Source of the DNA: Pseudomonadota bacterium
GTDB lineage: Bacteria; Verrucomicrobiota; Verrucomicrobiia; Chthoniobacterales; UBA6821
NCBI GenBank assembly: GCA_009928265.1
Contig: RFPR01000023.1
Location: forward strand, 1-19,078
Length of the DNA: 19,078 bases
Reading direction: 5' to 3'
Below, piece after piece: positions 7,162 to 16,248 of the stretch. Both the position numbers and the translations under genes were made by a program. The notes under the pieces were generated by a model. The model did no database searches, was not told the origin of the DNA, and saw nothing but the letters and a program-made list of their open reading frames with translations. Numbering within the stretch: position 1 is the stretch's first letter; every line of letters starts with the position of its first letter.

Positions 7162-7959
7162 ATGGCAATCAAAGCCCTGCTTTTTGATCTGGACGATACG
7201 CTGATGGTCGATGAGTCCGTCTCTCATGAGACATTCGCCCATGTGGCGGCGATTGCCTCCTCGCGGTTCGGGGTGGATCCCGCCCGGTTTGCTTCGGATG
7301 CCATGTCGACCGCGCGTGAACATTGGGCTTCGGGGGAATGCCGCCCTTTCTGCCGCTCGATAGGCATCAGTGCTTTTGAATGCCTCTGGGGAGGGTTCAC
7401 CGGGGAGAGTGCCGAGTTGACCGCTCTGCGCAATTGGGCGACCGCCTACCGGGTCGGGGTCTTTGCCAGGGTCTTGGAACTCCAGGAAAAGGAGGCCCCG
7501 GCGGATGCGGCATCCTTCCTCTCGTCCGAATTCGCGAGCACGAGACGTGCCCGCCAGCGCCTGATGCCGGGTGCACGCGAGTTGATGACGGAGCTCGCGT
7601 CCTCTTACCAACTGGCCCTGCTGACCAATGGCGCCCCCGATCTGCAGCGTGAGAAAATCGCGGCCAGCGGACTGGAATCTTTTTTCAATGCGATCGCCGT
7701 CTCTGGCGAGCATAGCATTGGAAAGCCCAAGCCGGAGATTTTCCAGCGTTTGCTCGAAGAACTCGGCGTCGCATCCTCGGAAGCTCTCATGGTCGGCAAC
7801 AGCTTGGAGCGGGACATCGCCGGAGCCCGCAATGCGGGAATCCGCTCCGTCTGGATCCGCGTTCCCGGATCGGAGGAGCAGGCGGAGGTGACTCCTGACC
7901 ATACGATCACGGCACTCTCCGAGATTCCGGGTATCCTGAACGATCTTGCGGCCAATTAG
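7162..7959 (+). CDS. HAD-superfamily phosphatase (subfamily IA)
   Basis: A 265-residue haloacid-dehalogenase-type hydrolase, probably a cytosolic phosphatase for a small phosphorylated metabolite. Motif I is FDLDDTL with nucleophile Asp9 and acid/base Asp11, motif II is LLTNG, motif III is the Lys in GKPKPEIF, and motif IV is GNSLERDIAGA. A helical cap lies between motifs I and II (about 20-130), the subfamily I arrangement. The overall look (LLTNG, HSIGKPKP, VGNSLERDI) is nearest to YjjG/N-acylneuraminate-9-phosphatase-like proteins, but the substrate cannot be read from sequence. The start is the ATG at 7162, with no Shine-Dalgarno visible. It is divergent from xylA with about 100 bp between the starts, so a link to sugar phosphates is possible but not shown. 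Confidence 0.88.
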   Translation: MAIKALLFDLDDTLMVDESVSHETFAHVAAIASSRFGVDPARFASDAMSTAREHWASGECRPFCRSIGISAFECLWGGFTGESAELTALRNWATAYRVGVFARVLELQEKEAPADAASFLSSEFASTRRARQRLMPGARELMTELASSYQLALLTNGAPDLQREKIAASGLESFFNAIAVSGEHSIGKPKPEIFQRLLEELGVASSEALMVGNSLERDIAGARNAGIRSVWIRVPGSEEQAEVTPDHTITALSEIPGILNDLAAN

Positions 7960-7963
7960 CGGC

Positions 7964-7994
7964 TTGACCCCCTCGGCCCCGTCCCGCTTGTAAT
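7964..7994 (+). promoter_or_regulatory. Candidate promoter for the bamA-skp-lpxD run
   Basis: TTGACC (7964-7969) and TGTAAT (7989-7994) are separated by 19 bp (18 bp if TTGTAA is used). A transcript from here would start near 8001, downstream of the ATG at 7993, which supports the ATG at 8032 as the bamA start. The spacing is suboptimal, so this is tentative. Confidence 0.3.
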
Positions 7995-8031
7995 GTCCGA
8001 GCATTTTCCAGAATCCCCAATAGCTTCTTTC

Positions 8032-10449
8032 ATGTCCCGTCCCCGCATTTTTCAAATCTCTTTACTGGCGTTGGTGATGATCATTGCTGGGGTTCTGGCG
8101 CCTAGGGTTTCGGCGCAGATGCCCGGACAGGCTCCCTCGATCAAGGAAATCGACGTTCAGTTTGTGGGGCCGACCACGCTGAGTAAACAGCGCGTCCTCG
8201 ATAACCTCGCCACCAAGGTCGGTGCCCCCTACAACGATCGCCTTGTCGAGGAGGACATCAAGTCGCTCTACGCCACGGGTGGCGTCTCCAATGCCCGCAT
8301 CTTTGCGGAACCGGTGACCGGGGGACTCAAGGTCACGGTTCTCTTGCAGGGCCGCTCGACGGTTGGAGAAGTGCTCATCGAGGGATCCGAAGCCGTTGCA
8401 TCCTCGAAGATCAGAAAAGAGATCACGACCAAGCCAGGAAGCGCCCTGAGTGATTCCGCGCTCAATGAGGACCGCCAGAAAATCCTCAAACTTTACGAAG
8501 ACCGCAATTACACGGATGTGAAGGTCGAGGCGAAGACTGCGGAGCTGTCCGACAAGAAAATCCGAGTGACTTTTCAGATCGACGAGGGGCCCAAACTTGT
8601 GATCCGCCGTATCAGCTTCACGGGTAACGACTCCGTTCTTCCTAAGGATCTTCTTAAGGTGATGAAGACCAAGACGGCCAATATTCTCTCCTTCCTCACG
8701 CATGCCGGCAGACTCACGCCCTCCCAATCGGAGGAAGACAAGGAGGAGATCCGCAAGCTTTACCAAGGCAGGGGCTTTGCGGATGCCGTGGTCACTGACG
8801 TCACGACCTCCCAGCTTCCCAACGGGAAGGGAGTTGATCTGGTGATCGCGATTTCCGAGGGAACACAGTACCGGGTTGGCAAGGTTAGCGTTGAGGGGGC
8901 CACGATTATTCAGGGTGCCGATCTTGTACGCTACATGAGGATGAATGAGGGATCGCTCTTCACGCCCGATGGTCAAGCTGCCGATCTCAAGACAATCCGC
9001 GATTATTATGGTTCCCGGGGGTATGTCGACATGGTCTGTCAGCCCCAGGTGGAATCACTAGGTCAGGGTGTCATTAACCTTTCCTACCGCATCGACGAGG
9101 GAGTCCAGTCCTACGTCAATCTGATCAATGTCCAGGGCAACACAAAGACCAAAGACAAGGTGATCCGGCGCGAGTTGGCCGTACATCCCGGTGGTATCTT
9201 TGACACCACGCTCGTTGATGTGAGTAAGTCCAGGCTGCAAAACCTCAATTACTTTTCCAAGGTCGACATGGCTCCCCAAGACACGCTTGTTCCTGGTCGC
9301 AAGGACCTAGATGTCATCGTCGAGGAGAAGAAGACGGGATCTTTCAACTTTGGTGCCGGCTTCAGTTCAATTGACAGCTTGGTAGGGTTTGCAGAACTCC
9401 AGCAGTCAAACTTTGACCTATTTAACTGGCCCCACATGACCGGCGGCGGTCAGCGCTTCAGGATCAGGGGTCAGTATGGTCTGCAACGGCAGGACTTCAC
9501 GATGTCGCTTACGGAGCCCTGGTTCCTCGGCTACAAGGTCTCGGTGGGCGGTGAGTTCTATTATCATGCGGCCACCTTCCTAAGCACCGTCTACAGTCAA
9601 TCAAACCTTGGTGGAGCACTCCAGGCCCGCAAGGCGCTGACACCCTTCACCGCTCTGCGTGGAGAATACCGTCTTGAGAATATCAGCATTTATAATCTGA
9701 ACGGAAGCTACGGAAACGGTCAGGGGACGACGCTGCAACAACAGCAGCAAGGTGCCATTCAAAGCGCCAACAACAGCTCTCCCTACACTAAGAGTGCCAT
9801 CCTGCTCGGGATTGACTATGACAACAGGGACAGCCTCCTTCTTTCCCGCCGGGGACAGTCGGTGAATCTCACCGGAGTAATTGCTGGTGGCGGCTTGGGT
9901 GGCAATGTTCAGGACTACGGCATTAACCTTGAGGCTAAGAAATTCTTCCCGCTCCCCAAGGATTGCATCTTCCTGGCCAAGGGGTCCATCGGGGTCATGA
10001 ATCCGTGGGGAAGCGGCACCAAGGGAACGATCAACGGACAGCCACCGATCTTTGACGCGCTTTACCTCGGCGGTGCCAACGACATGCGAGGGTTCATCTT
10101 TCGTGGTGTGGGTCCCAAGGACAACTACGGCAATCCCGTTGGCGGAAACACCTCTGTCTATAGTACGGGTGAATTCACCTTCCCGATCATCCCGCGACTG
10201 CGCGGCGCGATCTTTACCGATTGGGGTTTCGTGAACGCCAACTCCTGGGACTTCTCACCTTCTCCCCAAACGCTTGCTGGGGCGAATGGCATCTACACCT
10301 CGGGAGGTCTGAATGGTGACGTCGGCATCGGTGCTCGAATCGAACTCCCAATCGGCCCCATCCGCATCGACTGGGGCTACCCCATCATGACCGACTCTTG
10401 GAACAGGACGAGCGGTCAGTTCCAATTTAATGTTGGCTACACCTTCTGA
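8032..10449 (+). CDS. bamA: Outer membrane protein assembly factor BamA
   Basis: Central beta-barrel of the BAM complex, which folds and inserts outer-membrane proteins. From the ATG at 8032 it has a clean signal peptide (MSRPRIFQISLLALVMIIAG then VLAPRVSA, cleavage before QMPG). The frame also has an ATG at 7993, but that would bury the signal peptide behind 13 polar residues. A run of about five POTRA repeats follows (for example SIKEIDVQFVGPTTLSKQRV at the start), then the barrel from about residue 430, starting TGSFNFGAGFSS. The conserved lid-loop motif appears as MRGFIFRGVGP, and the protein ends in the outer-membrane signature FQFNVGYTF with a terminal Phe. A small glutamine run (QQQQQ, about 9736-9750) sits in a predicted extracellular loop. 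It is followed closely by skp/ompH and lpxD, the classic bamA neighbourhood. Confidence 0.95.
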   Translation: MSRPRIFQISLLALVMIIAGVLAPRVSAQMPGQAPSIKEIDVQFVGPTTLSKQRVLDNLATKVGAPYNDRLVEEDIKSLYATGGVSNARIFAEPVTGGLKVTVLLQGRSTVGEVLIEGSEAVASSKIRKEITTKPGSALSDSALNEDRQKILKLYEDRNYTDVKVEAKTAELSDKKIRVTFQIDEGPKLVIRRISFTGNDSVLPKDLLKVMKTKTANILSFLTHAGRLTPSQSEEDKEEIRKLYQGRGFADAVVTDVTTSQLPNGKGVDLVIAISEGTQYRVGKVSVEGATIIQGADLVRYMRMNEGSLFTPDGQAADLKTIRDYYGSRGYVDMVCQPQVESLGQGVINLSYRIDEGVQSYVNLINVQGNTKTKDKVIRRELAVHPGGIFDTTLVDVSKSRLQNLNYFSKVDMAPQDTLVPGRKDLDVIVEEKKTGSFNFGAGFSSIDSLVGFAELQQSNFDLFNWPHMTGGGQRFRIRGQYGLQRQDFTMSLTEPWFLGYKVSVGGEFYYHAATFLSTVYSQSNLGGALQARKALTPFTALRGEYRLENISIYNLNGSYGNGQGTTLQQQQQGAIQSANNSSPYTKSAILLGIDYDNRDSLLLSRRGQSVNLTGVIAGGGLGGNVQDYGINLEAKKFFPLPKDCIFLAKGSIGVMNPWGSGTKGTINGQPPIFDALYLGGANDMRGFIFRGVGPKDNYGNPVGGNTSVYSTGEFTFPIIPRLRGAIFTDWGFVNANSWDFSPSPQTLAGANGIYTSGGLNGDVGIGARIELPIGPIRIDWGYPIMTDSWNRTSGQFQFNVGYTF

Positions 10450-10462
10450 CCTTGCTGTAGTA

Positions 10463-11074
10463 ATGCAAATTCTTCCTTCACCCGTGAACTCCATCGCCCG
10501 CACCCTTCTTCTTTCTTTTGCCCTGCTGATCGCTTGGGCTGGTTTTGCCAATGCCCAGGTCAAAATCGGCACCGTCGACATGAACCGTGTCTTCAGCGAG
10601 TATTACAAGACCAAGGATGCACAGTCCAAATACTCCGAGGCAGAGAAAGCTGCCAACGACGATCTCAACGGCCGCGTGGAAACTCTCAAGAAGAGCATGC
10701 AGGAGATCAGTCAGGCCAACAGCGATCTTCAGAAGCAGAACCTTTCCAAGGATGATCTGGAGGCCAAGCGCAAGGAACTTCAGCCCAAGATCGAGGCCGC
10801 TCGCACGCTCGACCGCGAGATCGCTGATTTCCGTTCCACCAAGCAGAAGGCCCTTCAGGATCAGTTCCTGCGCATGCGCAAGGACATCGTTGACGACATC
10901 ATGAAGACCGTGAACGACATCGTGAAGGCCAAGGGCTTCGACGTTGTTTTTGACAAGTCGGGTCTGAGTGCCGGAGCCGTTCCCGTGGTGCTTTACTCCC
11001 GGGATGATCTTGATTTCAGCTCCGAGGTCACGGCTGCTCTCAACAAGAACGCCCCTGCCAAGGCTGCCAAGTAA
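10463..11074 (+). CDS. skp: OmpH/Skp-family periplasmic chaperone
   Basis: A 203-residue periplasmic chaperone that holds unfolded outer-membrane proteins on the way to BamA. The signal peptide (SIARTLLLSFALLIAWAGFA, then NAQ) precedes the family start VKIGTVDMNRVFSEYYKTKD. A long charged helical region (about 50-150) forms the expected coiled-coil arms. The C-terminal strand part reads VKAKGFDVVFDKSGLSAGAVPVV, as in OmpH, and the tail ends in Ala/Lys-rich NKNAPAKAAK. I chose the ATG at 10463; a GTG at 10484 would give a shorter, more typical signal peptide. It begins 13 bp after the bamA stop, so the two are surely co-transcribed. Confidence 0.92.
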   Translation: MQILPSPVNSIARTLLLSFALLIAWAGFANAQVKIGTVDMNRVFSEYYKTKDAQSKYSEAEKAANDDLNGRVETLKKSMQEISQANSDLQKQNLSKDDLEAKRKELQPKIEAARTLDREIADFRSTKQKALQDQFLRMRKDIVDDIMKTVNDIVKAKGFDVVFDKSGLSAGAVPVVLYSRDDLDFSSEVTAALNKNAPAKAAK

Positions 11075-11107
11075 CCGGGCTTTGGTGGATTTTGTTGGGT
11101 TTTCCGG

Positions 11108-12121
11108 ATGAGACTGAGCGAACTCTCGGCTCTTGTCGGAGCAAGTTTCGACGCCAGTTACGGCGATCCGGAGATCACCGGCGTCGCTTCGCTTCAGGAG
11201 GCTCGGGAAGGGGATGTCACGTTTTTTTCCAATCCCCGCTACCTGGCCCAACTCCGTGCATCCAAGGCCTCTGCGGTAATCGTTCCTTCGGGATTCGAGG
11301 AACAGATTACCCCTGTTCTACTTCGCGTGGAGAATCCCTCTGCGGCCTTCGCTACCGCTGTGGCTGCCTTTGCTCCCAAGGAAATCATTCCAGCCGTAGG
11401 CGTTCATCCTTCGGCCGTGGTTGATCCCTCTGTCGTTCTGGGCGACGGGGTTTCCATTGGCCCTAATGCCGTGATCGAGTCCGGTGTTGTCATCGGCAAT
11501 GGTACAATCATCGATTCGGGATGTCTGATCGGCACGGGGGTTCGCCTTGGAAAGGAATGCCGTCTTTATCAAGGTGCGATCATCCGGGAGCGTTGCCAAC
11601 TCGGGGATCGAGTGATCCTGCAACCCGGTGCGGTCATTGGATCGTGCGGATTCGGCTACGAGTTTCAGCGTGGGCGTCACGTGAAGATTCCCCAGACCGG
11701 AATCGTCGAGATCGGCAATGATGTGGAGATCGGGGCCAATACCACTATCGATCGTGCCCGATTCGGGCGCACCGTGATCGGGGAGGGGAGCAAGATCGAC
11801 AACCTTGTCCAGATCGCCCACAACGTGCAGGTCGGGCCCCACACCATTATCTGTTCTCAGGTTGGCATTGCCGGAAGCACTCGCATCGGTGCTTATGTTA
11901 CGCTGGCCGGGCAGGTGGGCCTTGCGGGGCACATCGACATCGGGGATAAAGCCGTGATTGGGGCTCAGTCCGGGCTTTCGAAGAATGTTCCTGCGGAAAG
12001 CATGGTGATTGGAGCGCCCGCTAAGCCAATGAAGGAGTGGAAGCAGAGTAATTTCTATATCTCCCAACTCGGCAAACTCTACGAGCGGGTGAAGGAGTTG
12101 GAGGGGAAACTCAACGGGTAA
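11108..12121 (+). CDS. lpxD: UDP-3-O-(3-hydroxyacyl)glucosamine N-acyltransferase
   Basis: Adds the second, N-linked 3-hydroxyacyl chain from acyl-ACP in lipid A synthesis. The 337-residue protein has the N-terminal uridine-binding domain (MRLSELSALVGASFDA, then ITGVASLQEAREGDVTFFSN), followed by a left-handed beta-helix of hexapeptide repeats (about 100-300), and a C-terminal helix (SNFYISQLGKLYERVKELE). The catalytic His is in KIDNLVQIAHNVQVG (His238), and IGSCGFGYEFQRG matches the acyl-chain groove segment, with Cys replacing the common Asp of I-G-S-D-G-F-G-Y. It lies 33 bp after skp in the usual bamA-skp-lpxD order; fabZ, lpxA and lpxB do not follow. Its presence argues for a lipid A-containing outer membrane. 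Confidence 0.96.
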   Translation: MRLSELSALVGASFDASYGDPEITGVASLQEAREGDVTFFSNPRYLAQLRASKASAVIVPSGFEEQITPVLLRVENPSAAFATAVAAFAPKEIIPAVGVHPSAVVDPSVVLGDGVSIGPNAVIESGVVIGNGTIIDSGCLIGTGVRLGKECRLYQGAIIRERCQLGDRVILQPGAVIGSCGFGYEFQRGRHVKIPQTGIVEIGNDVEIGANTTIDRARFGRTVIGEGSKIDNLVQIAHNVQVGPHTIICSQVGIAGSTRIGAYVTLAGQVGLAGHIDIGDKAVIGAQSGLSKNVPAESMVIGAPAKPMKEWKQSNFYISQLGKLYERVKELEGKLNG

Positions 12122-12149
12122 TTGGTGATAGGGAATGGGTGATGGGGAG
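12122..12149. repeat. Degenerate heptamer array (TNGGTGA type), left copy
   Basis: Directly after the lpxD stop: TTGGTGA, TAGGGAA, TGGGTGA and TGGGGAG, four units in exact 7-bp phase. A related array in the opposite orientation lies at 12232-12259, so the two bracket about 80 bp of the lpxD-gyrA gap like imperfect inverted termini. Confidence 0.55.
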
Positions 12150-12231
12150 CAAAAAAAGGCTCCTAAATATTCAGTGAGTGATCTCCTCTATTCCTAGGTA
12201 GCAACTCAGGGAAGTTGCCAAGATGTCCTCC

Positions 12232-12259
12232 CAATAACCGATCACTGATTCACGATTAC
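12232..12259. repeat. Degenerate heptamer array, right copy (inverted)
   Basis: Units CAATAAC, CGATCAC, TGATTCA and CGATTAC in exact 7-bp phase. The reverse complement reads GTAATCG, TGAATCA, GTGATCG and GTTATTG, the same GGTGAT-like flavour as the left copy at 12122-12149. Between the copies lies a small hairpin (12201-12206 with 12213-12218). Confidence 0.5.
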
Positions 12260-12263
12260 CTGG

Positions 12264-12290
12264 CAGGAATCAGCCTTGCAGGGATTCCTG
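12264..12290 (+). promoter_or_regulatory. Inverted repeat just upstream of gyrA
   Basis: CAGGAATC (12264-12271) and GATTCCTG (12283-12290) form a perfect 8-bp inverted repeat with an 11-nt spacer, ending 13 bp before the gyrA TTG start. It could be an operator or a leader hairpin. No T-run follows, so it is not a standard terminator. Confidence 0.4.
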
Positions 12291-12303
12291 TCCCCTCCCT
12301 ATA

Positions 12304-14922
<2,619 letters not shown>

Positions 14923-15180
14923 GTCTTGTAAGTTCTAGCGTCGTTGCCTTGCGCTGGCCGTAGATTTGCTACGGCTTACGCTTGGGCGTCTGGCTATTTC
15001 CTTAAGATACCGTCGCCCTGAAGAGCCGGCGAACTAGCGCTTGGGCGGTTGATTAATAGGCATCTCAAGCAGGTGCAGAAAATTCTTTTTAAGGGGATTT
15101 AAAAAAATAACCGCAACTTTTTGGCGGTAATGGTGTTGATCTGATTGCAGATATTCAACAACCCCTGCAAACAAAACCCC
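14923..15180. other. Structured intergenic region after gyrA
   Basis: 258 bp without a supported gene. A hairpin GCCGTAG (14957-14963) with CTACGGC (14969-14975) and a 5-nt loop sits inside a longer imperfect stem closed by GCG/CGC. CGCTTGGGCG occurs at 14979-14988 and again about 60 bp downstream, near 15041, and TAGCG also recurs. No T-run follows the hairpin, so it is not a standard gyrA terminator. The last 80 bp are A/T-rich and probably carry the promoter of the downstream secreted-protein gene, though no convincing -35/-10 pair stands out. Confidence 0.4.
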
Positions 15181-15630
15181 ATGAAAACCGTACAAAACAA
15201 GACATACTTTACAGGCCTAGCTGGTGCCGTACTTGCGGTAACTCTCTTTTGCCTGCCGTCCGTCACCCCGGCTCATGCCGAAGAGAGTTCCGCCGGAAGC
15301 TCCGTAGCGCTTCCTGTGGATGCTCAATTGGTTTCCCTTCTAAAGCAGGCATATACTCTCCTTGACCACGGACGCGGAGCATATGATGGACACAGGGCTC
15401 GTGCACTTGCCGACATCAATAGGACGTTGGCATGCTATAACGATCACTATAACAACACTGTTCCGAGAGGTCTTGGACATACCTCACTAACCAAGCAAGC
15501 AATCGGTCAGGCAAAATCTCTACTGGAGCAAGCTTTAGCAAGAGCGCCAAAGGATAGTGAACATCAAAAATTGATCGAGCAGGCGATTAACCAGACAGAT
15601 CAGTGCCTTGCTTTCCATGGTGCCTATTAA
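15181..15630 (+). CDS. Small secreted helical protein of unknown function
   Basis: A 149-residue exported protein. From the ATG at 15181 it has a typical signal peptide (MKTVQNKTYFTGLAGAVLAV, then TLFCLPSVTPAHA, cleavage before EESS). The mature part is all-helical: QLVSLLKQAYTLLDHGRGAY-DGHRARALADINRTL, a linker, then SLTKQAIGQAKSLLEQALAR and a last helix ending DQCLAFHGAY. The A-x-x-L-L-x-x-A-x-x-D/A-Y-x-G-H-R-x-x-A pattern reminds me of small bacterial secreted helical-bundle proteins of unknown function, which I cannot name. Two cysteines in the mature part could form a disulfide. An upstream in-frame TTG at 15145 would bury the signal peptide. Codons are less GC-rich than in its neighbours (several TTA, ATA and GCA codons), and it stands alone between structured gaps. 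Likely periplasmic. Confidence 0.75.
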   Translation: MKTVQNKTYFTGLAGAVLAVTLFCLPSVTPAHAEESSAGSSVALPVDAQLVSLLKQAYTLLDHGRGAYDGHRARALADINRTLACYNDHYNNTVPRGLGHTSLTKQAIGQAKSLLEQALARAPKDSEHQKLIEQAINQTDQCLAFHGAY

Positions 15631-15662
15631 GGCTAACGGAAAATTGCTGATAATTCCTCAAG

Positions 15663-15695
15663 CCCCATCCTCCTTAAAATAAAAGCGGGATGGGG
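15663..15695 (+). terminator. Rho-independent terminator of the secreted-protein gene
   Basis: CCCCATCC (15663-15670) pairs perfectly with GGATGGGG (15688-15695) over a 17-nt loop and is followed by TTTCTTT. It begins 32 bp after the stop codon. The long loop makes it less ideal than the other two hairpins here. Confidence 0.65.
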
Positions 15696-15731
15696 TTTCT
15701 TTAATTGGCCCGATTGTTTTGATGCAAAAGA

Positions 15732-15757
15732 AAAGGCGACCCGTGTGGGTCGCCTTT
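15732..15757 (-). terminator. Terminator of the traR-rpmG-rpsR operon
   Basis: A perfect 11-bp stem (15732-15742 and 15747-15757) with loop GTGT. On the minus strand it is followed by TCTTTTG, and it starts 23 bp beyond the rpsR stop. The plus strand shows only a short TTT, so it mainly serves the minus-strand operon. Confidence 0.75.
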
Positions 15758-15780
15758 CGGTGACGAACTAAAGTATCCGC

Positions 15781-16023
15781 TTACTTCATCAGCAGGGAGG
15801 CGCGGGAGCGCTTGATCTCCTTGGTGATCTTGCGGTGGATGTGGGCGGCCACACCGGTCATGCGGCGGGGAAGGATCTTGCCAGCCTCAGTCGTGAATTT
15901 CTTGAGGAGTTCGGGATTCTTGTAGTCGATCGCTTCGGTGGAGATGTCCAACCGGCGGCGGGGCATCATGCGGTTCGCCTTGCGGAAATTGCGGCTGCGC
16001 TGCGGGGTCTTGGGTGTGCTCAT
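15781..16023 (-). CDS. rpsR: 30S ribosomal protein S18 (cysteine-free form)
   Basis: An 80-residue small-subunit protein that pairs with S6 on the 30S platform. The core IDYKNPELLKKFTTEAGKIL, then PRRMTGVAAHIHRKITKEIKRSR, is the S18 signature. In zinc-binding S18 forms a C-R-x-C stretch precedes the EIDYK motif and a further Cys lies in T-G-T-C-A; here these read LDIS and TGVAA, so no cysteine is present and zinc is not bound. The basic N-terminus is a little longer than in E. coli. The start is the ATG at 16021-16023. It is the last gene of an apparent operon with the DksA-like gene and rpmG, 27 bp after rpmG, and is followed by a terminator. No rpsF, ssb or rplI, the usual neighbours of rpsR, is nearby. 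Confidence 0.95.
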   Translation of the reverse strand: MSTPKTPQRSRNFRKANRMMPRRRLDISTEAIDYKNPELLKKFTTEAGKILPRRMTGVAAHIHRKITKEIKRSRASLLMK

Positions 16024-16050
16024 GGTTGAAAAGCGGTGAAGTCGCGTCCC

Positions 16051-16224
16051 TTACTTGGTCTCGCGGTGGAGGGTGTGGCGCTTGAGATTGGGATTGTACT
16101 TCTTTTTCTCAAGGCGGCCCGGTGTGTTGAGGCTTTTCTTGTTACGGGTCGAAATGTAACGGGAGACCGGCTTGCCTTCGGCAACGGCTTCGGTGCACTC
16201 GAGGATGATGATGTCGCGTGGCAT
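16051..16224 (-). CDS. rpmG: 50S ribosomal protein L33 (zinc-free form)
   Basis: A 57-residue protein reading MPRDIIILECTEAVAEGKPV, then SRYISTRNKKSLNTPGRLEK and KKYNPNLKRHTLHRETK. The N-K-x3-x-x-P-x-R-L-E-x-K-K-Y-x-P-x-L-x-x-H-T-L-H-R-E-T-K pattern is unmistakable L33. Zinc-binding L33 has two CxxC pairs; here only the first Cys survives (E-C-T-E-A), the second is Ala and the one after K-K-Y is Asn, so this is a C-minus form with one relic cysteine. It starts at the ATG 16222-16224, 24 bp after the DksA-like gene, and ends 27 bp before rpsR, so the three genes should be co-transcribed. Confidence 0.95.
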   Translation of the reverse strand: MPRDIIILECTEAVAEGKPVSRYISTRNKKSLNTPGRLEKKKYNPNLKRHTLHRETK

Positions 16225-16248
16225 GGGAAATGTCGGTTGGTGTCGGTG

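Noticed and set aside
6841..8055. Long minus-strand open frame (404 codons) across the HAD gene and both gaps
   Set aside because: It runs antisense to the HAD hydrolase with all four motifs and overlaps the start regions of xylA and bamA; it has no recognisable domain.
8062..8976. Minus-strand open frame (304 codons) opposite the bamA POTRA region
   Set aside because: Shadow of bamA with no start signal or domain features.
10478..11251. Minus-strand open frame opposite skp and the start of lpxD
   Set aside because: It spans two real genes and their gap; its Leu/Gly/Val-rich composition reflects the complement of Lys/Glu codons in skp.
12122..12259. Possible CRISPR-like array
   Set aside because: The units are 7 bp, contiguous and degenerate, with no spacers and no cas genes nearby.
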